Counted from the first letter of the stretch, positions 37,720 through 48,126 are shown. The stretch: 64,000 bases of DNA from Siphonodentalium dalli (GCA_032622095.1 CP136061.1:86776324-86840323); one strand, 5' to 3'. Notes: generated by a model not told the origin, from the sequence alone. Translations and numbers: made by a program.

Positions 37720-38690
37720 AAAAGTTAGATGCATCAAAACAGAAACATTCTGGCCAAAATGTATATGGTCGGACATTTATTGGGCACACCAGCTAAATAA
37801 AGTTTCCGATCAGACCAGAGAATACAGCCAGTTTTTTGTCAGTGACATTCGTCAAGACTTTCATTGGATCAATTTGGGGTAACTTTCTAATTATTTCAAA
37901 TCACAATATAATCTCCACTTGCACCCATGACCGAGATATTATGTATATATAGATAGATAGATTTATTCAGCAAAAGACGCCCCATTATAGGGACAGGTTG
38001 CCATGTATAATAATATTAACAGTGTATCATGTGACATCATACAATATATTGACATTACATACATTGAATAATAGTGATAATATCATAATATATATATATA
38101 TATTCATTAATTGCGTATATTCTTATCTGTAGAGTGAGTTATGTTACATGATTCAACACACGTAATTTGTCTAGTTTAACTGTGATCTGGCCTCGAATAA
38201 CCGCTTGACTACGTTGCAGATTTGGGAGCATATTTGAGCTGTGTCATTGGCTAATATATGTGTGAGTTAGTCCAATCTACTCATCAATCGAAAATTGATA
38301 AAATTGTCATCCATAATTTTAATGAGTTCATTCCGTATGGGAAGAAATGTTGGACAATCAATTAGGAAATGCCCCTCATCGTCGATGTATGCAGTTAAAT
38401 AGCTTTCACGAAAGTGGGGAAACGTAATTTCTCTTCCATGTTGGCGACCTTTGGATAAATTACGCTTCTCACTTTCCTGAGAGCTATTTAACTACATAGT
38501 GTTATAGGTGCCATAAGAACATCTTTATGGGTTGAAATGAATCCAAATTTACCTGAAATGTAAGTCTTGATGAATATCACCAACGAAAAATGGCTGTCCC
38601 CTCGGAAAATTACTTTAGTCAGTGTGCCCAGTAAATGTCCGACCAGAAATTTTGGCCAGGATTTGTCTGTTCCGATGCCTGTAACTTTTG
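37720..38690. repeat. Inverted-repeat pair enclosing a LINE remnant
   Basis: TGGTCGGACATTTATTGGGC with CACACCAGCTAAA and CGTCAAGACTTTCA at about 37,765-37,860 reappears inverted at about 38,560-38,650 (GCCCAGTAAATGTCCGACCA). Arms are ~150 bp, roughly 70-75% alike by eye. The minus-strand frame at 38,488-38,757 lies in the right arm. The LINE fragment at 37,957-38,480 sits in the loop. Confidence 0.55.
37957..38480 (-). pseudogene. LINE 3' remnant: end of ORF2 plus 3' UTR and GATA-type tail
   Basis: On the minus strand, from about 38,455 down to 38,270, it reads HGREITFPHFRESYLTAY, then IDDEGHFLIDCPTFLPIRNE and LIKIMDDNFINFRLMSRLD. The HFLIDCP segment is the H-x4-C half of the C-terminal CCHC zinc finger of LINE ORF2; the first cysteine pair has been lost. 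Downstream come ~300 bp of 3' UTR and, at 37,957-37,970, a short ATCT repeat next to GCTGAATAAATC, a normal LINE terminus. Strongly 5'-truncated. Confidence 0.8.
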
Positions 38691-38789
38691 ATACAATCAA
38701 CCGATCGAGTCGGATAATATTTTCAACTGAACCATATAAATAGCCATTATTGAACAAAACAGGCGTAAAAGTTTGAATACTTGTGGCTG

Positions 38790-39090
38790 TTATATGCTAA
38801 TTTTGCCTGAACACTCCTTCAAATGAATAACAAACGACCATTGTTGAACTTATTATCTGAACATTTCTTACCAGTGAATACGAATTATTTTGCTCTTCTA
38901 TTATCTCTCTATCGTCTGCTTTTATTGCCCGAACTCCCCTCCAATTTAATAATAGACCGTTCCAATGTTTACTTGTATAACTGAATGGGAGAATCCATTT
39001 AGGAAAGAAAGGGTTAAACTGTACTCATATATAAAAAGAGTTATTTTGACGAAGTTCTTGGTGCCGGAAAACAATGAATTTTAACCCGTT
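38790..39090 (+). repeat. Dispersed repeat family C, copy 4
   Basis: Contains TTGTTGAACTTATTATCTGA, ATCGTCTGCTTTTATTGCCC, AATAATAGACCGTTCC, GAGAATCCATTTAGGAAAGA, AAGGGTTAAACTG and GTGCCGGAAAACAATG. It is the most complete copy in this orientation. Confidence 0.7.
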
Positions 39091-39126
39091 CACGTCGGGA
39101 GTGGCGCTTGTGCACCATTAATATCG

Positions 39127-40110
39127 TGTGTCATTGCATTATCTTATACATGCGAGTATCCCACAGGGAGCCTCGCATAATTAAGATAATGCACTAGCTT
39201 TACAAGGTCAAGGTAAATATTGTTAGGACAATGTATTCTCTGAGACTCATTATGGGTTAAAGATTTTCCTGTCATAGAAGTATAGATTAAAATCATGTGT
39301 CAGTGTATTCTGTTATATATGCGAGTATCCCATAGGGATCCTCGCATATATAAGAGAATGCACTAGCTTACAAGGTCAAGGTAAATATTGTTAGGCTAAT
39401 GTATTCTCTTATATATGCGAGACTCCTTATAGGTTAAAGATTTTCCTGTCATAGAAGTATAGATTAAAATCATGTGTCAGTGCATTCTGTTATATATGTC
39501 CTATAATCGGCCGTAGATCGTCTCTCCACGTTGGGTAACAGGTCCAGACACAACAAATGCATGGAAATATATTTACCACAACAACTTTCACAAAGCTAGC
39601 AGTTTGAGAATTCGCCTGAAGTCTGTCGTGGGGCCAATCGGTCACTTAGAGAATTATAACCGAAAAGCCACGATCTAAAACAACCCTAGTATTTTATTCC
39701 AACTTTCTCCCCAAGTCACATGACTGGTCTCTGATACGATATACTTCCAGCCAATTCTAGGCCAGTAACTTCTTATTCGTTATTCTCTCAGACCAGTGAA
39801 GGGGTTTCCACGTGACATTGATCTGTTTCCAAACATATGATTCGATATACTTCTGAACCAGTAAAGCCGTGGTCCCACACTCTTATTGATCAGTTGGTAA
39901 TTGGTTTTATTAACCTACTCTACACAGACTTTCAGGCAAATATTAACCCCGACATTCCACTATAGCACATATATGCGAGTATCCCATAGGGAGCCTCGCA
40001 TATATAAGAGAATGCACTAGCTTACAAGGTCAAGGTAAATATTGTTAGGCTAATGTATTCTCTTATATATGCGAGACTAATTATAGGTTAAAGATTTTCC
40101 TGTTATAGAA
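39127..40110. repeat. Tandem array of MITE-A-like hairpins, three ~176-bp units
   Basis: Units begin at about 39,127, 39,297 and 39,473. Each has an imperfect hairpin (ATATATGCGAG, loop-proximal TATCCC-ATA-GGGA, CTCGCATATATAAG), then ACAAGGTCAAGGTAAATATT, GTTAGGCTAATGTATTCTC and AAAGATTTTCCTGTCATAGA. The third unit is split at 39,500 and resumes at about 39,966. The hairpin matches MITE-A in its outer stem but not in its inner stem. Confidence 0.85.
39500..39965. mobile_element. ~466-bp insertion in the hairpin array
   Basis: The third repeat unit stops at ATATATG (39,493-39,499) and resumes with ATATATGCGAG at about 39,966, so ATATATG may be a 7-bp target duplication. The insert starts TCCTATAATCGG and ends CCACTATAGCAC, giving only weak inverted similarity at its ends. 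It has no coding frame. Class unknown. Confidence 0.6.
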
Positions 40111-40221
40111 GTATAGAAATTGGACTTATAAATTATGTCATAAATTTCGATATGATATTCTAGACAGATTACTCACCGAATCAAACCTATTGTGACATAC
40201 AGGAATTGCAGTAACACAGTT

Positions 40222-40480
40222 GTATAGCCAGATTACTCACCGAATAGTCATCCACACCAATAATTGTTCGTCACTACGTTTTATGAGAGTTAATTATCAC
40301 TATGAAGGAAGAACAGAAGAAAACGACAACATATCGTGTGCAGCTAATGACATTTAGACGAATACACAACCCGGGGATTTCCCTGGTTCGGCCAATAATC
40401 TAACCAATGAGATGAAAGCTGTGCAATTATAATCAAATAATGTGGATCGATCAATAGTCACCGAGTGCGACGAGGGATAA
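40222..40480 (+). repeat. Dispersed repeat family D, copy 2
   Basis: Matches 35,505-35,735 in the same order (ACTCACCGAATAGTCA through AATGAGATGAAAGCTGTG), with short insertions. A second ACTCACCGAATC lies just upstream at about 40,172. Confidence 0.7.
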
Positions 40481-41881
40481 CTCCAATCGCTATGTTATCA
40501 CTGCGATATAGCACTGCCACAAGGATGTACTTTGCAGACGATAAATCTATTTTTACATATCGTCGCGGAATAATATTTAGTCACCTATTATCTTGGTTTG
40601 GCCACCAAATGTTTTTTAAAGTTTGCAAAAATGGTAATTCTTTCGGTATTGATAAGAACAATATAAACTGAGCCAGACATAGACAATTTTAATCCTAAAA
40701 CATAAGAACTAAAACACGTAAGAAATCCTTACCAATTAATGTCCTTATGGCAGTGGTATCTCAGCGGAGCGATGGGAGATAACTCTGCCTGGAGTTTGGG
40801 ATAACTCTAGATAACACAACATGGAGCACAATGAACGAGACATCCTCATATGGAATCACTGAACTAAATGATTTCCCATAGGCGACAGTGTTAACGTTTC
40901 GGCCAAATTCACTGAATTGAAGCCTGCAGGCCATACCAGTGATGTTTACCCAGCTAGATTGACACCAGTTGATCACGAAAATGCAAGAAAAATCATAGGT
41001 CATGTGTTTACTTTTTTAAATAAATCCCCAAGTGTGCGACAGGGCTATCCCACAGCCAAATTTGATCTGGAAAAACCCAGAACTACAGCAGCTAGATAAA
41101 TAAATTTCCCGCTCACAAAAATCCATTCCCCCATTCATTCACCAGTTTAAATTATTTAGATATTATGTACAAATCAAATAAACGCGATGTCATCCTTTAA
41201 TAACGTGTCGCATGTATCAGGTAAAGGTCATTCTTCAATTACCTTCACCTTTAGCATTCCACGGTGTACTCGCTCCCCGACTCTAGAACACATTTAGCTC
41301 CCTGATTCCATATACTATTGATTGCAAGCAACGAAATCATGCCCCTGGAGTTTGTGTCACTTCTGGCACTGAATGGTGTATCTTCAATATAAACAAAAAA
41401 GAGGAGGATTCATAGGCTATGTTAATTCATTGGTCATTTGTGTGCGATCATTGTTCGCCAAGGGTCTACAGTGGATGCCGAATTGGGGAGGGGGTGTGAG
41501 TGAATGAGTGTGTTTATTCTACCCAAGACCCGGAATATATCTGTAAATACGATGGTAGTGCATTATTTCCATAGAGATCCCGTATCGTATATATGTCTGA
41601 TGACTCGAATTGTTGGTATTTTTCTATTTTTTCTATAGTGAATACTGAGCAAAAAGGGGTAGTTGTGGAAATGCCGATTCATTTCAAAGAATAAGTATGG
41701 ATTGGATTGGCACCATTTATATATCGCCAAATTATGTCCAACGTGCAGGCCTAACAGTCACAATGTCTCAATATTGTCTCAGTTCCATAATGTTTCATGG
41801 ACATGACACTGCCCCCTATGGGAAATTATTTATATTTGCGTGTAACATACAAGTAAACGACATGCGCCGTTATATCTTATA
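40481..41881. other. No gene seen
   Basis: AT-rich, no supported coding frame. The phrase CATAGGCGACAGTGTTAAC at about 40,877 recurs near 53,419, hinting at another dispersed repeat. Confidence 0.45.
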
Positions 41882-42344
41882 TGTGACCCGCCATATCAAA
41901 TCTAGTCGTAAGTCGGGATTTTTTTTACCCTGTGCCAATGCATTCTCTTATATATGCGAGTCGACCATAGGTCGCCTCGCATATATAAGAGAATGCATTG
42001 GCCTAACAATTTTTTACAATTCTAATAATTTTTTCTTGTATTCTTTATCAATTTTATAATTTCACCCATACAGAGCCCCAGACAAACATGAGCAGACGAC
42101 ACTCTTCTATATGCTTCTATATATGTGTGGGGCTCCCTGCAGGGTAATGGATGTTTTTTTTATTTTATGTCCTAAAAATTGTAAGAAATATTTATTTTAA
42201 AAAAATGATAAAAATATTGTTAGGCCAATGCATTCTATTATATATGCGAGGCGACCTATGGTCGACTCGCATATATAAGAGAATGCATTGGCACAGGGTA
42301 AAAAAAATCCCGACTTACGACTGGATTTGATATGGCGGGTCACA
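41882..42344 (-). mobile_element. MITE-A copy 2 (complete, 463 bp)
   Basis: Same TGTGACCCGCCATATCAAAT ends and two 69-nt hairpins as copy 1, with the centre inverted relative to it (GAGCCCCAGACAAACATGAG before GGGGCTCCCTGCAGGG). It differs from copy 1 by few substitutions. Non-coding. Confidence 0.9.
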
Positions 42345-42821
42345 TTTGTCCATAAAACAATAAATATACCTGTATATAAACCTGAATTACATTGAGTGTG
42401 CATATGTCCATGTAGATGTTGTGTGTTTTAATTTTTTTTTGTATATTGTATTGTCATTTTATTATCGACAGGTAAGTTAACAATTATACACAATTTATTT
42501 CTTGGATTCATTTAAATCATTGCGAAAGTCTTTTCTGCTTATAGTTAACCTAGATTTCATTGTATTTGTTGGAAATCAATTTTATATCATTTATGGTCCG
42601 CCTTCAGTAAGAAACAGCGTCTTCGATTGGTCAGAGAGTGCATCGTTAGTATCGACGAACACTTCTCCTGACGTCTCTCTTTGTCTCAGTTGGTTTGCGA
42701 CTTGTTTTCATTCGGCATGGAGAATAAAAAAATGTATTTGCGGACAAAGATTCTTTTATTCTGTTTCATGACTATTCGAAACAGAATAAATGATGAAATC
42801 ATGTGTTGATTAGACTACATA
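42345..42821. other. No supported gene; 8-bp target duplicate at its right end
   Basis: An open frame at 42,502-42,771 has no domain. The last 8 bases (42,814-42,821, ACTACATA) are the left target duplicate of the hAT element. Confidence 0.5.
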
Positions 42822-43173
42822 CAGGGGCGCCGGAAGAGGGGGGCAGAGGGGGCAGCTGACCCCCCTGCCCTTGACCAAGGGGGGGGGCGAGCGGGGGCAG
42901 GACTTGCCCTTTTTCTGGAGACAGAAAATGCTTTTTGTGTGTTTAATCTCGTGTTTTTTTATAGCAAAATGTGACTTTTTTTTGTCCAAATACCACCAAT
43001 TTCACAAAGAATATAAATGTTTTGTCAATTTTATCACAAAACGGCCATAAAAACCGACAAATACCATTAAAATAGGGATTTTTGCCACATTTATGGTTAT
43101 TTTCCCGAGTTTGCGGAAAAGTGCCCCTTTTGTAGGCTCTGCCCCCTGCCCTTGGATGCTTCCGGCGCCCCTG
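42822..43173. mobile_element. hAT-type non-autonomous element (352 bp) with perfect 8-bp TSD
   Basis: The ends are perfect 15-bp inverted repeats, CAGGGGCGCCGGAAG, followed by G-rich subterminal sequence. They are flanked by ACTACATA at 42,814-42,821 and again at 43,174-43,181. CAGGGGCG-like ends plus an 8-bp duplication are the hallmark of the hAT superfamily (established knowledge). The interior is non-coding; the minus-strand frames at 42,943-43,329 cross the element and are not genes. The intact TSD suggests a fairly recent insertion. Confidence 0.93.
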
Positions 43174-43439
43174 ACTACATACTCTGTAAAGTAAAATGCA
43201 CAGGTTCTGAATTTTCTTAGAATCTGAAATATTGACATAGTGAAGACGGAAAAAGTGTTCGTCTATTCTAAAACCGCCCTCAGAGAGCAGCGCAACATTG
43301 ACTGGTCCCCGGACTATAAATCTTGCCATCTAGTTCTTTGGCCAAAGGTGATGGAATTTAGCAGATGATTGACATAAACTTGAGAAAGATACCGTAAATT
43401 ATTTTTATTATTAATTACTATTATGACTGACTTGAGTAC

Positions 43440-44076
43440 TTAAAGGGGTACTGTACGTCAATTTCAATAAATTCCCGGTAACAATTGCGATCTAATATCA
43501 ATATTATATTTTAAAATAACGTATTTGAGTCGACGATGTCTACTGAAAACGTTCCGGTTAACAGGCTATCATAAAAGTCAAATTGAATTATTTAATATAA
43601 ATGAATTTATGGCGGGAGTCATAAAATGGCGAATTATGCCATTACGAGTTACCGTTCTTGAAATCTCACATGTTGGGTGTCTTTTATCGACGGCCATTTA
43701 CGACGAACATTATTGAGTTGCGAACAAAACATGTTACATGCAAAAGGAAGTCCCACTATAACCAATTTGGAAAAAAAGAGAAGAAACAAGATTCATAAAG
43801 CGTCAAGTATTTTTTATAGGGGGTGAGATTGTTCGATGGAAGAGATTGCAGGCATCAATTGAACTTCCGGTTCATCCTGCAACCTGCATCTTCTCCGGTA
43901 AAGGTCAAAAACATGGCGCGTAGTTTGAAATCGTAATATTTTTATTTCCAAGATATTTTCGTCGCTAAATTAGGTTTATACGAAACTCATATAACACGAA
44001 CACAATCTAACTTGAAAGTTATATCAATGGGAGTAAATAAAAAAATTGCCTATCTCTGTGTACAGTACCCCTTTAA
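43440..44076. mobile_element. TTAA-flanked element (637 bp)
   Basis: TTAAAGGGGTACTGTAC at 43,440 is mirrored by GTACAGTACCCCTTTAA ending at 44,076. TTAA at both ends fits a piggyBac-like target, although TTAA is itself a palindrome and could be part of the repeat. The interior is AT-rich and non-coding; the frame at 43,525-43,716 is unsupported. Confidence 0.75.
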
Positions 44077-44135
44077 GTTACTAGGTCTAAACTATACTAG
44101 ATTACTTGGGAATGGATCGAGTTTACTCCGGAATG

Positions 44136-44640
44136 AATCACGGAATAAAAGACGTGTGGATCTTTAAAGATAGCCACAAAGAATACTATTTTGATGAGAG
44201 AACGCACACACAATTCAAGGCAAATATGTTTCTACTTATTTATGCAGATGACACAGTCCTAATCTATAATTCGGTACGCGGCATGCATGTATCCCTCGAT
44301 CATTTTTTTAAACTATTATGACAAATGGAAACTTTAACGTTAACCTTTCAAAAACAAAACAATACGTTTTTGGAAGACGAAAGCACAATGGTTCGTCGTT
44401 CTCGTTAAAAGGTCTGTTGGAGATAGTAGACCATTATAAATACTTGGGGCAAAGTCTTGGTGTAATAAGTCGGGCAAATTCACTAGATAAAGAAATAATT
44501 ATGCGATGCAACGACGCACAGAAAGACAGAAAGCGACGTATAAACCCATTAGTGAGGTTAGAAAATATAAACTTTCGATTAACTGCATCATCGATATCTA
44601 TGAAAAAACAATCAACTTATCCTGTGTAATGAACTGTGAA
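44136..44640 (+). pseudogene. LINE reverse transcriptase fragment (YADD region)
   Basis: The first frame contains NMFLLIYADDTVLIYNSVRG, which is RT catalytic motif C with the two aspartates. After a frameshift near 44,320 the next frame gives NVNLSKTKQYVFGRRKHNG and then IVDHYKYLGQSLGV, the following RT motifs (the K-T-K and YLG segments). The sequence ends around 44,630 without a zinc finger, and the endonuclease, motifs A and B and the tail are absent. An internal fragment on the plus strand. Confidence 0.8.
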
Positions 44641-45034
44641 CATGTTGTTGTTGTTGAGATACCGAAGTGATTTTTTTGTGCTTAAGATTCAACAAAGTCT
44701 ATTATTTTTCAATGGAAGGGGAATAACACTGCACAGTTTGAATGTTGTTGCATTTTGGGAGCGAGATGGGGGAAATGTTTCTAAGAGTTCAGCTATTTTC
44801 TATTAATATATGGGCACCTTCTGAAAAACAGACGTTCCAAATGGTGATGAATTATAGCATTTTAATCGTATGTTATATCCTAGATTGTCATTAAAACCGT
44901 ATATCAAGTAACTATACAAAATAATCGGTGACTCGAAAATAAAATTGACCTTTAATCGGGGTTGATATATAGCGATGGATATTGATATAACACGTCGTGC
45001 CACGAGAATTTATGATCGATGTTAGGATTATTGA
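44641..45034. other. No gene seen
   Basis: AT-rich, no supported coding frame. A minus-strand frame of 66 codons at 44,803-45,003 has no recognised feature. Confidence 0.45.
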
Positions 45035-45977
45035 TTAAAGATGGTTTATCTCCTTGTAAACATGAATGATATAGTTACCGGGGTATAAAGATGGTTTATC
45101 TCTTTGTAAACACATGTGTTATATAGTTACCGGGGTATAAAGATGGTTTATCTCTTTGTAAACATGTGTTATATAGTTACCGGGGTATAAAGATGGTTTA
45201 TCTCTTTGTAAACACGTGTGTTATATAGTTACCGGGGTATAAAGATGGTTTATCTCTTTGTAAACATGTGTTATATAGTTACCGGGATATAAAGATGGTC
45301 TATCTCTTTGTAAACATGTATTATATAGTTACCGGGGTATAAAGATGGTTTATCTCTTTGTAAACACATGTATTATATAGTTACCGGGGTATAAATATGG
45401 TTTATCTCTTTGTAAACACATGTATTATATAGTTACCTGGGTATAAAGATGGTTTATCTCTTTGTAAACACATGTATTATATAGTTACCGGAGTATAAAA
45501 TATTAGATATGAATCGAAAACCCCTCTCCGGAAATGCTTCTATCGATTAATATTTATATTCGAATATTGTCTTGTCTAAAAGCGTGTGGTTGTTTAGATA
45601 ACGAACAATAGTGGTTAATGTTAATCAGACCAGATATTTTATTGTGTAATTATGTCAAAAATAAACGTTAATTAGACACATTATCGCTCATAACTATGGA
45701 ATAAAAAAATACAAACAATCAATCTGGGACATTTGACGTTCTGATCATAAATTTACCCTAGTGATCTATCGATATGGTATCGCCTGCATGGTCTGTTCTA
45801 AACATATAACAAGAAACTGTCCCATTTAATCATCTCATTTCATAATAAATTATTCGAAATGAAATCAATATTAATTGATAGAAGTGTTTCCGGACAGTGG
45901 TCTTCAGTTCATATTTATTATTTTGTTCCCACGCAACTATTTCAAATTTGTTAATTAAAGAGATACTCCATCTTTAA
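45035..45977 (+). mobile_element. MITE-B copy 1, with expanded left end
   Basis: Bounded by TTAA at 45,035-45,038 and 45,974-45,977. The right terminal repeat (complement: TTAAAGATGGAGTATCTCTT) matches the left start TTAAAGATGGTTTATCTCC. The interior shares CCGGAAATGCTTCTATCGAT, AACGAACAATAGTGGTTA and AAATAAACGTTAATTA with copy 2 at 57,248-57,775. The first ~50 bp are repeated nine times here but only once in copy 2. No coding capacity. Confidence 0.9.
45039..45498. repeat. Nine-unit 50/52-bp array made from the MITE-B terminus
   Basis: Units start at 45,039, 45,089, 45,141, 45,191, 45,243, 45,293, 45,343, 45,395 and 45,447. Each reads AGATGGTTTATCTCTTTGTA, then AACATGTGTTATATAGTTAC and CGGGGTATAA. 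The 50 versus 52-bp lengths come from ACATG versus ACACATG. The last unit runs straight into MITE-B interior sequence (TATAAAATATTAGATATGAA). Confidence 0.95.
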
Positions 45978-45985
45978 ATAAAACG

Positions 45986-46379
45986 TTTTTTACCCTGTGC
46001 CAATGCATTCGCTTATATATGCGAGTCGACCATAGGTCGCCTCGCATATATAAGAGAATGCATTGGCCTAACAATTTTTTATCATTTTTTTTAAATAAAT
46101 GTTTCTTAAAATTTTTAGGACATAAAATAAATAACATCCATTACCCTGCAGGGAGCCCCACACATATATAGAAGCATATAGAAGAGTGTCGTCTGCTCAT
46201 GTTTGTCTGAGGCTCTGTATGGGTGAAATTATAAAATTGTTAAAGAATACAAGAACAAATTATTAAAATTGTAAAAAATTGTTAGGCCAATGCATTCTCT
46301 TATATATGCGAGGCGACCTATGGTCGACTCGCATATATAAGCGAATGCATTGGCACAGGGTAAAAAAATCCCGACTTAT
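45986..46379 (+). mobile_element. MITE-A copy 3, lacking the outer left terminus
   Basis: Begins at TTTTTTACCCTGTGCCAATG and ends AAAAAAATCCCGACTTAT. Both hairpins and the centre are present in the same orientation as copy 1. It is flanked by AAATAAAACG on both sides (45,976-45,985 and 46,380-46,389), a likely 10-bp target duplication that overlaps the right TTAA of MITE-B copy 1. Confidence 0.85.
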
Positions 46380-46389
46380 AAATAAAACG

Positions 46390-47700
46390 TCCCATATGGT
46401 GAAGGTATATTTTCCTCAACATTCCATAAGTCTCCAATCACCTGAAGTACCAATAAACTTACTCAGGGCTGTATTGCCCAAAATAATGCACTGTTAAAAC
46501 ACTGTCCAAAAATAACTTGATTGATTCTCTTCTTGATTTCAGTCAACTATGAGATGGGTTCTCATGTATATCGTTTTGGCGAAGCACATGGGCAATATAT
46601 TCTTGGTGAGAGCAGGTTTTACTAAATAAAGGGGAAACAATATATTTATAAAATAGAACTTTCTTGTGTAGTTGATGACCACCATATGGAGTCAACCTAT
46701 ATTGTAACTAATAGCATCAACAATGTTTTGTATCAGTAGTACAATGTATTTCAATATAAAAGTACGCATATATTGGGAAGCAAACGACATTTTATTGTGC
46801 TAATTATGTAGCAACCGAAAGCAACTTGTCCATATATCCGCCATCATTGCAACCATGAAGTGGGTATGCTGTTATGGGGACATTAAGCAACGTAGAGCAA
46901 CGTGTACAACAGCTATTATACTTCCTACCAACCATGAGATGGATTATGATACTGACATTATATTGACGATTGCGATGCTTCTTGTGGCAGGATGTATTAC
47001 CGTTTATTACCGTTTATTACATGACCCTACCCTTATTCCATTCAATAAACACATTTTATAAAGTGTGATATTAAACGTTCGTTTAATAACAGGTAATAGT
47101 GCCAGATGAACTTTGGCTTCCGTTTTGGCGTCCGTTTACATTCCATACGCTACGTCTTAAAATACTACGTTTCCAATATTTTTCCAAAAAACTATACTGA
47201 GTGAAGTGTTTGAAAAGTTATGTAATTAAATATATGCCATTAAATACGCCAAAGAGTCTTTATTTATCTGGGACTATTTCTATACGCGGGCGAACAACGC
47301 ACAGTTGCGTGAAACGCCATCGAATGCCTTATAGAAGCCGATCTTAGTTTCGCGTCCATTTCTTGATTTAGGTATGTGTTGGCGAGGTTTTGGATCACGT
47401 AATAAATAGAATCTACAACTCGTCCCCAGTTTATATCGGAATTTACAACACTCGTCCAGTAAGTTAGGTCTGAACCTCACCAAAGGCTGAACTCGTTTTG
47501 TAAATTCCGCTATTATATATAAACTGGTGACTCGTCGTAGATCCTCCACATATCGGGTTATCAATGTCTACATAATTATACCGACTATAACACATTTGAA
47601 GCGATTGCATTTGAATGGAAATATTTTCGGAGTAATACAGATGTAGATGTGTATAATCTAATTAAATACCAACGGTTAATATAATAAATGAGCTAATATA
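46390..47700. other. No supported gene
   Basis: AT-rich. A minus-strand 94-codon frame at 47,280-47,564 overlaps a hairpin pair (CAGTTTATAT and GAATTTACA against TGTAAATTC and TATATAAACTG at about 47,430-47,530) and has no recognised domain. A short frame with a hydrophobic stretch at 46,855-47,061 is likewise unsupported. Confidence 0.45.
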
Positions 47701-48063
47701 ATTTTTTTACCCTGTGCCAATGCATTCTCTTATATATGCGAGTCGACCATAGGTCGCCTCGCATATATAAGAGAATGCATTGGCCTAACAATTTTTTATC
47801 ATTTTTTTTAAATAAATGTTTCTTACAATTTTTAGGACATAAAATAAAAAAAACATCCATTACCCTGCATGGAGCCCCACACATATATAGAAGCATATAG
47901 AAGAGTGTCGTCTGCTCATGTTTGTCTGGGGCTCTGTATGGGTGAAATTATAAAATTGTTAAAGAATACAAGAAAAAATTATTAAAATTGTTAATATAAG
48001 AGAATGCATTGGCACAGGGTAAAAAAAATCCCGACTTACGACTGGATTTGATATGGCGTGTCA
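47701..48063 (+). mobile_element. MITE-A copy 4, internally deleted
   Basis: Starts TTTTTTTACCCTGTGCCAAT with an intact left hairpin and centre. The right hairpin has lost its first arm (TTGTTAATATAAGAGAATGC), after which GGGTAAAAAAAATCCCGACT and the outer terminus to GATATGGCGTGTCA remain. The outer left terminus is missing. Confidence 0.85.
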
Positions 48064-48126
48064 TATATATATACTGCACAGTGTCGCATGTCCCATGTCC
48101 ATCCACTCACTAATCACAGTGGTGCA
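48064..48126. other. Presumed upstream region of the zinc-finger pseudogene
   Basis: The bases ACAGTGGTGCAA just before the ATG at 48,127 are conserved in the inverted copy at 52,784-52,842. No TATA box was identified with confidence. Confidence 0.3.

Noticed and set aside
39127-40110. Regular spaced repeats considered as a CRISPR-like array
   Set aside because: Units are contiguous ~176-bp tandem repeats without unique spacers, in animal-type DNA.
42943-43329. Minus-strand 128-codon frame
   Set aside because: It crosses the right end of the hAT element and its target duplication, so it is a composite of unrelated sequence.
47280-47564. Minus-strand 94-codon frame
   Set aside because: It overlaps an inverted-repeat pair; no homology recognised.
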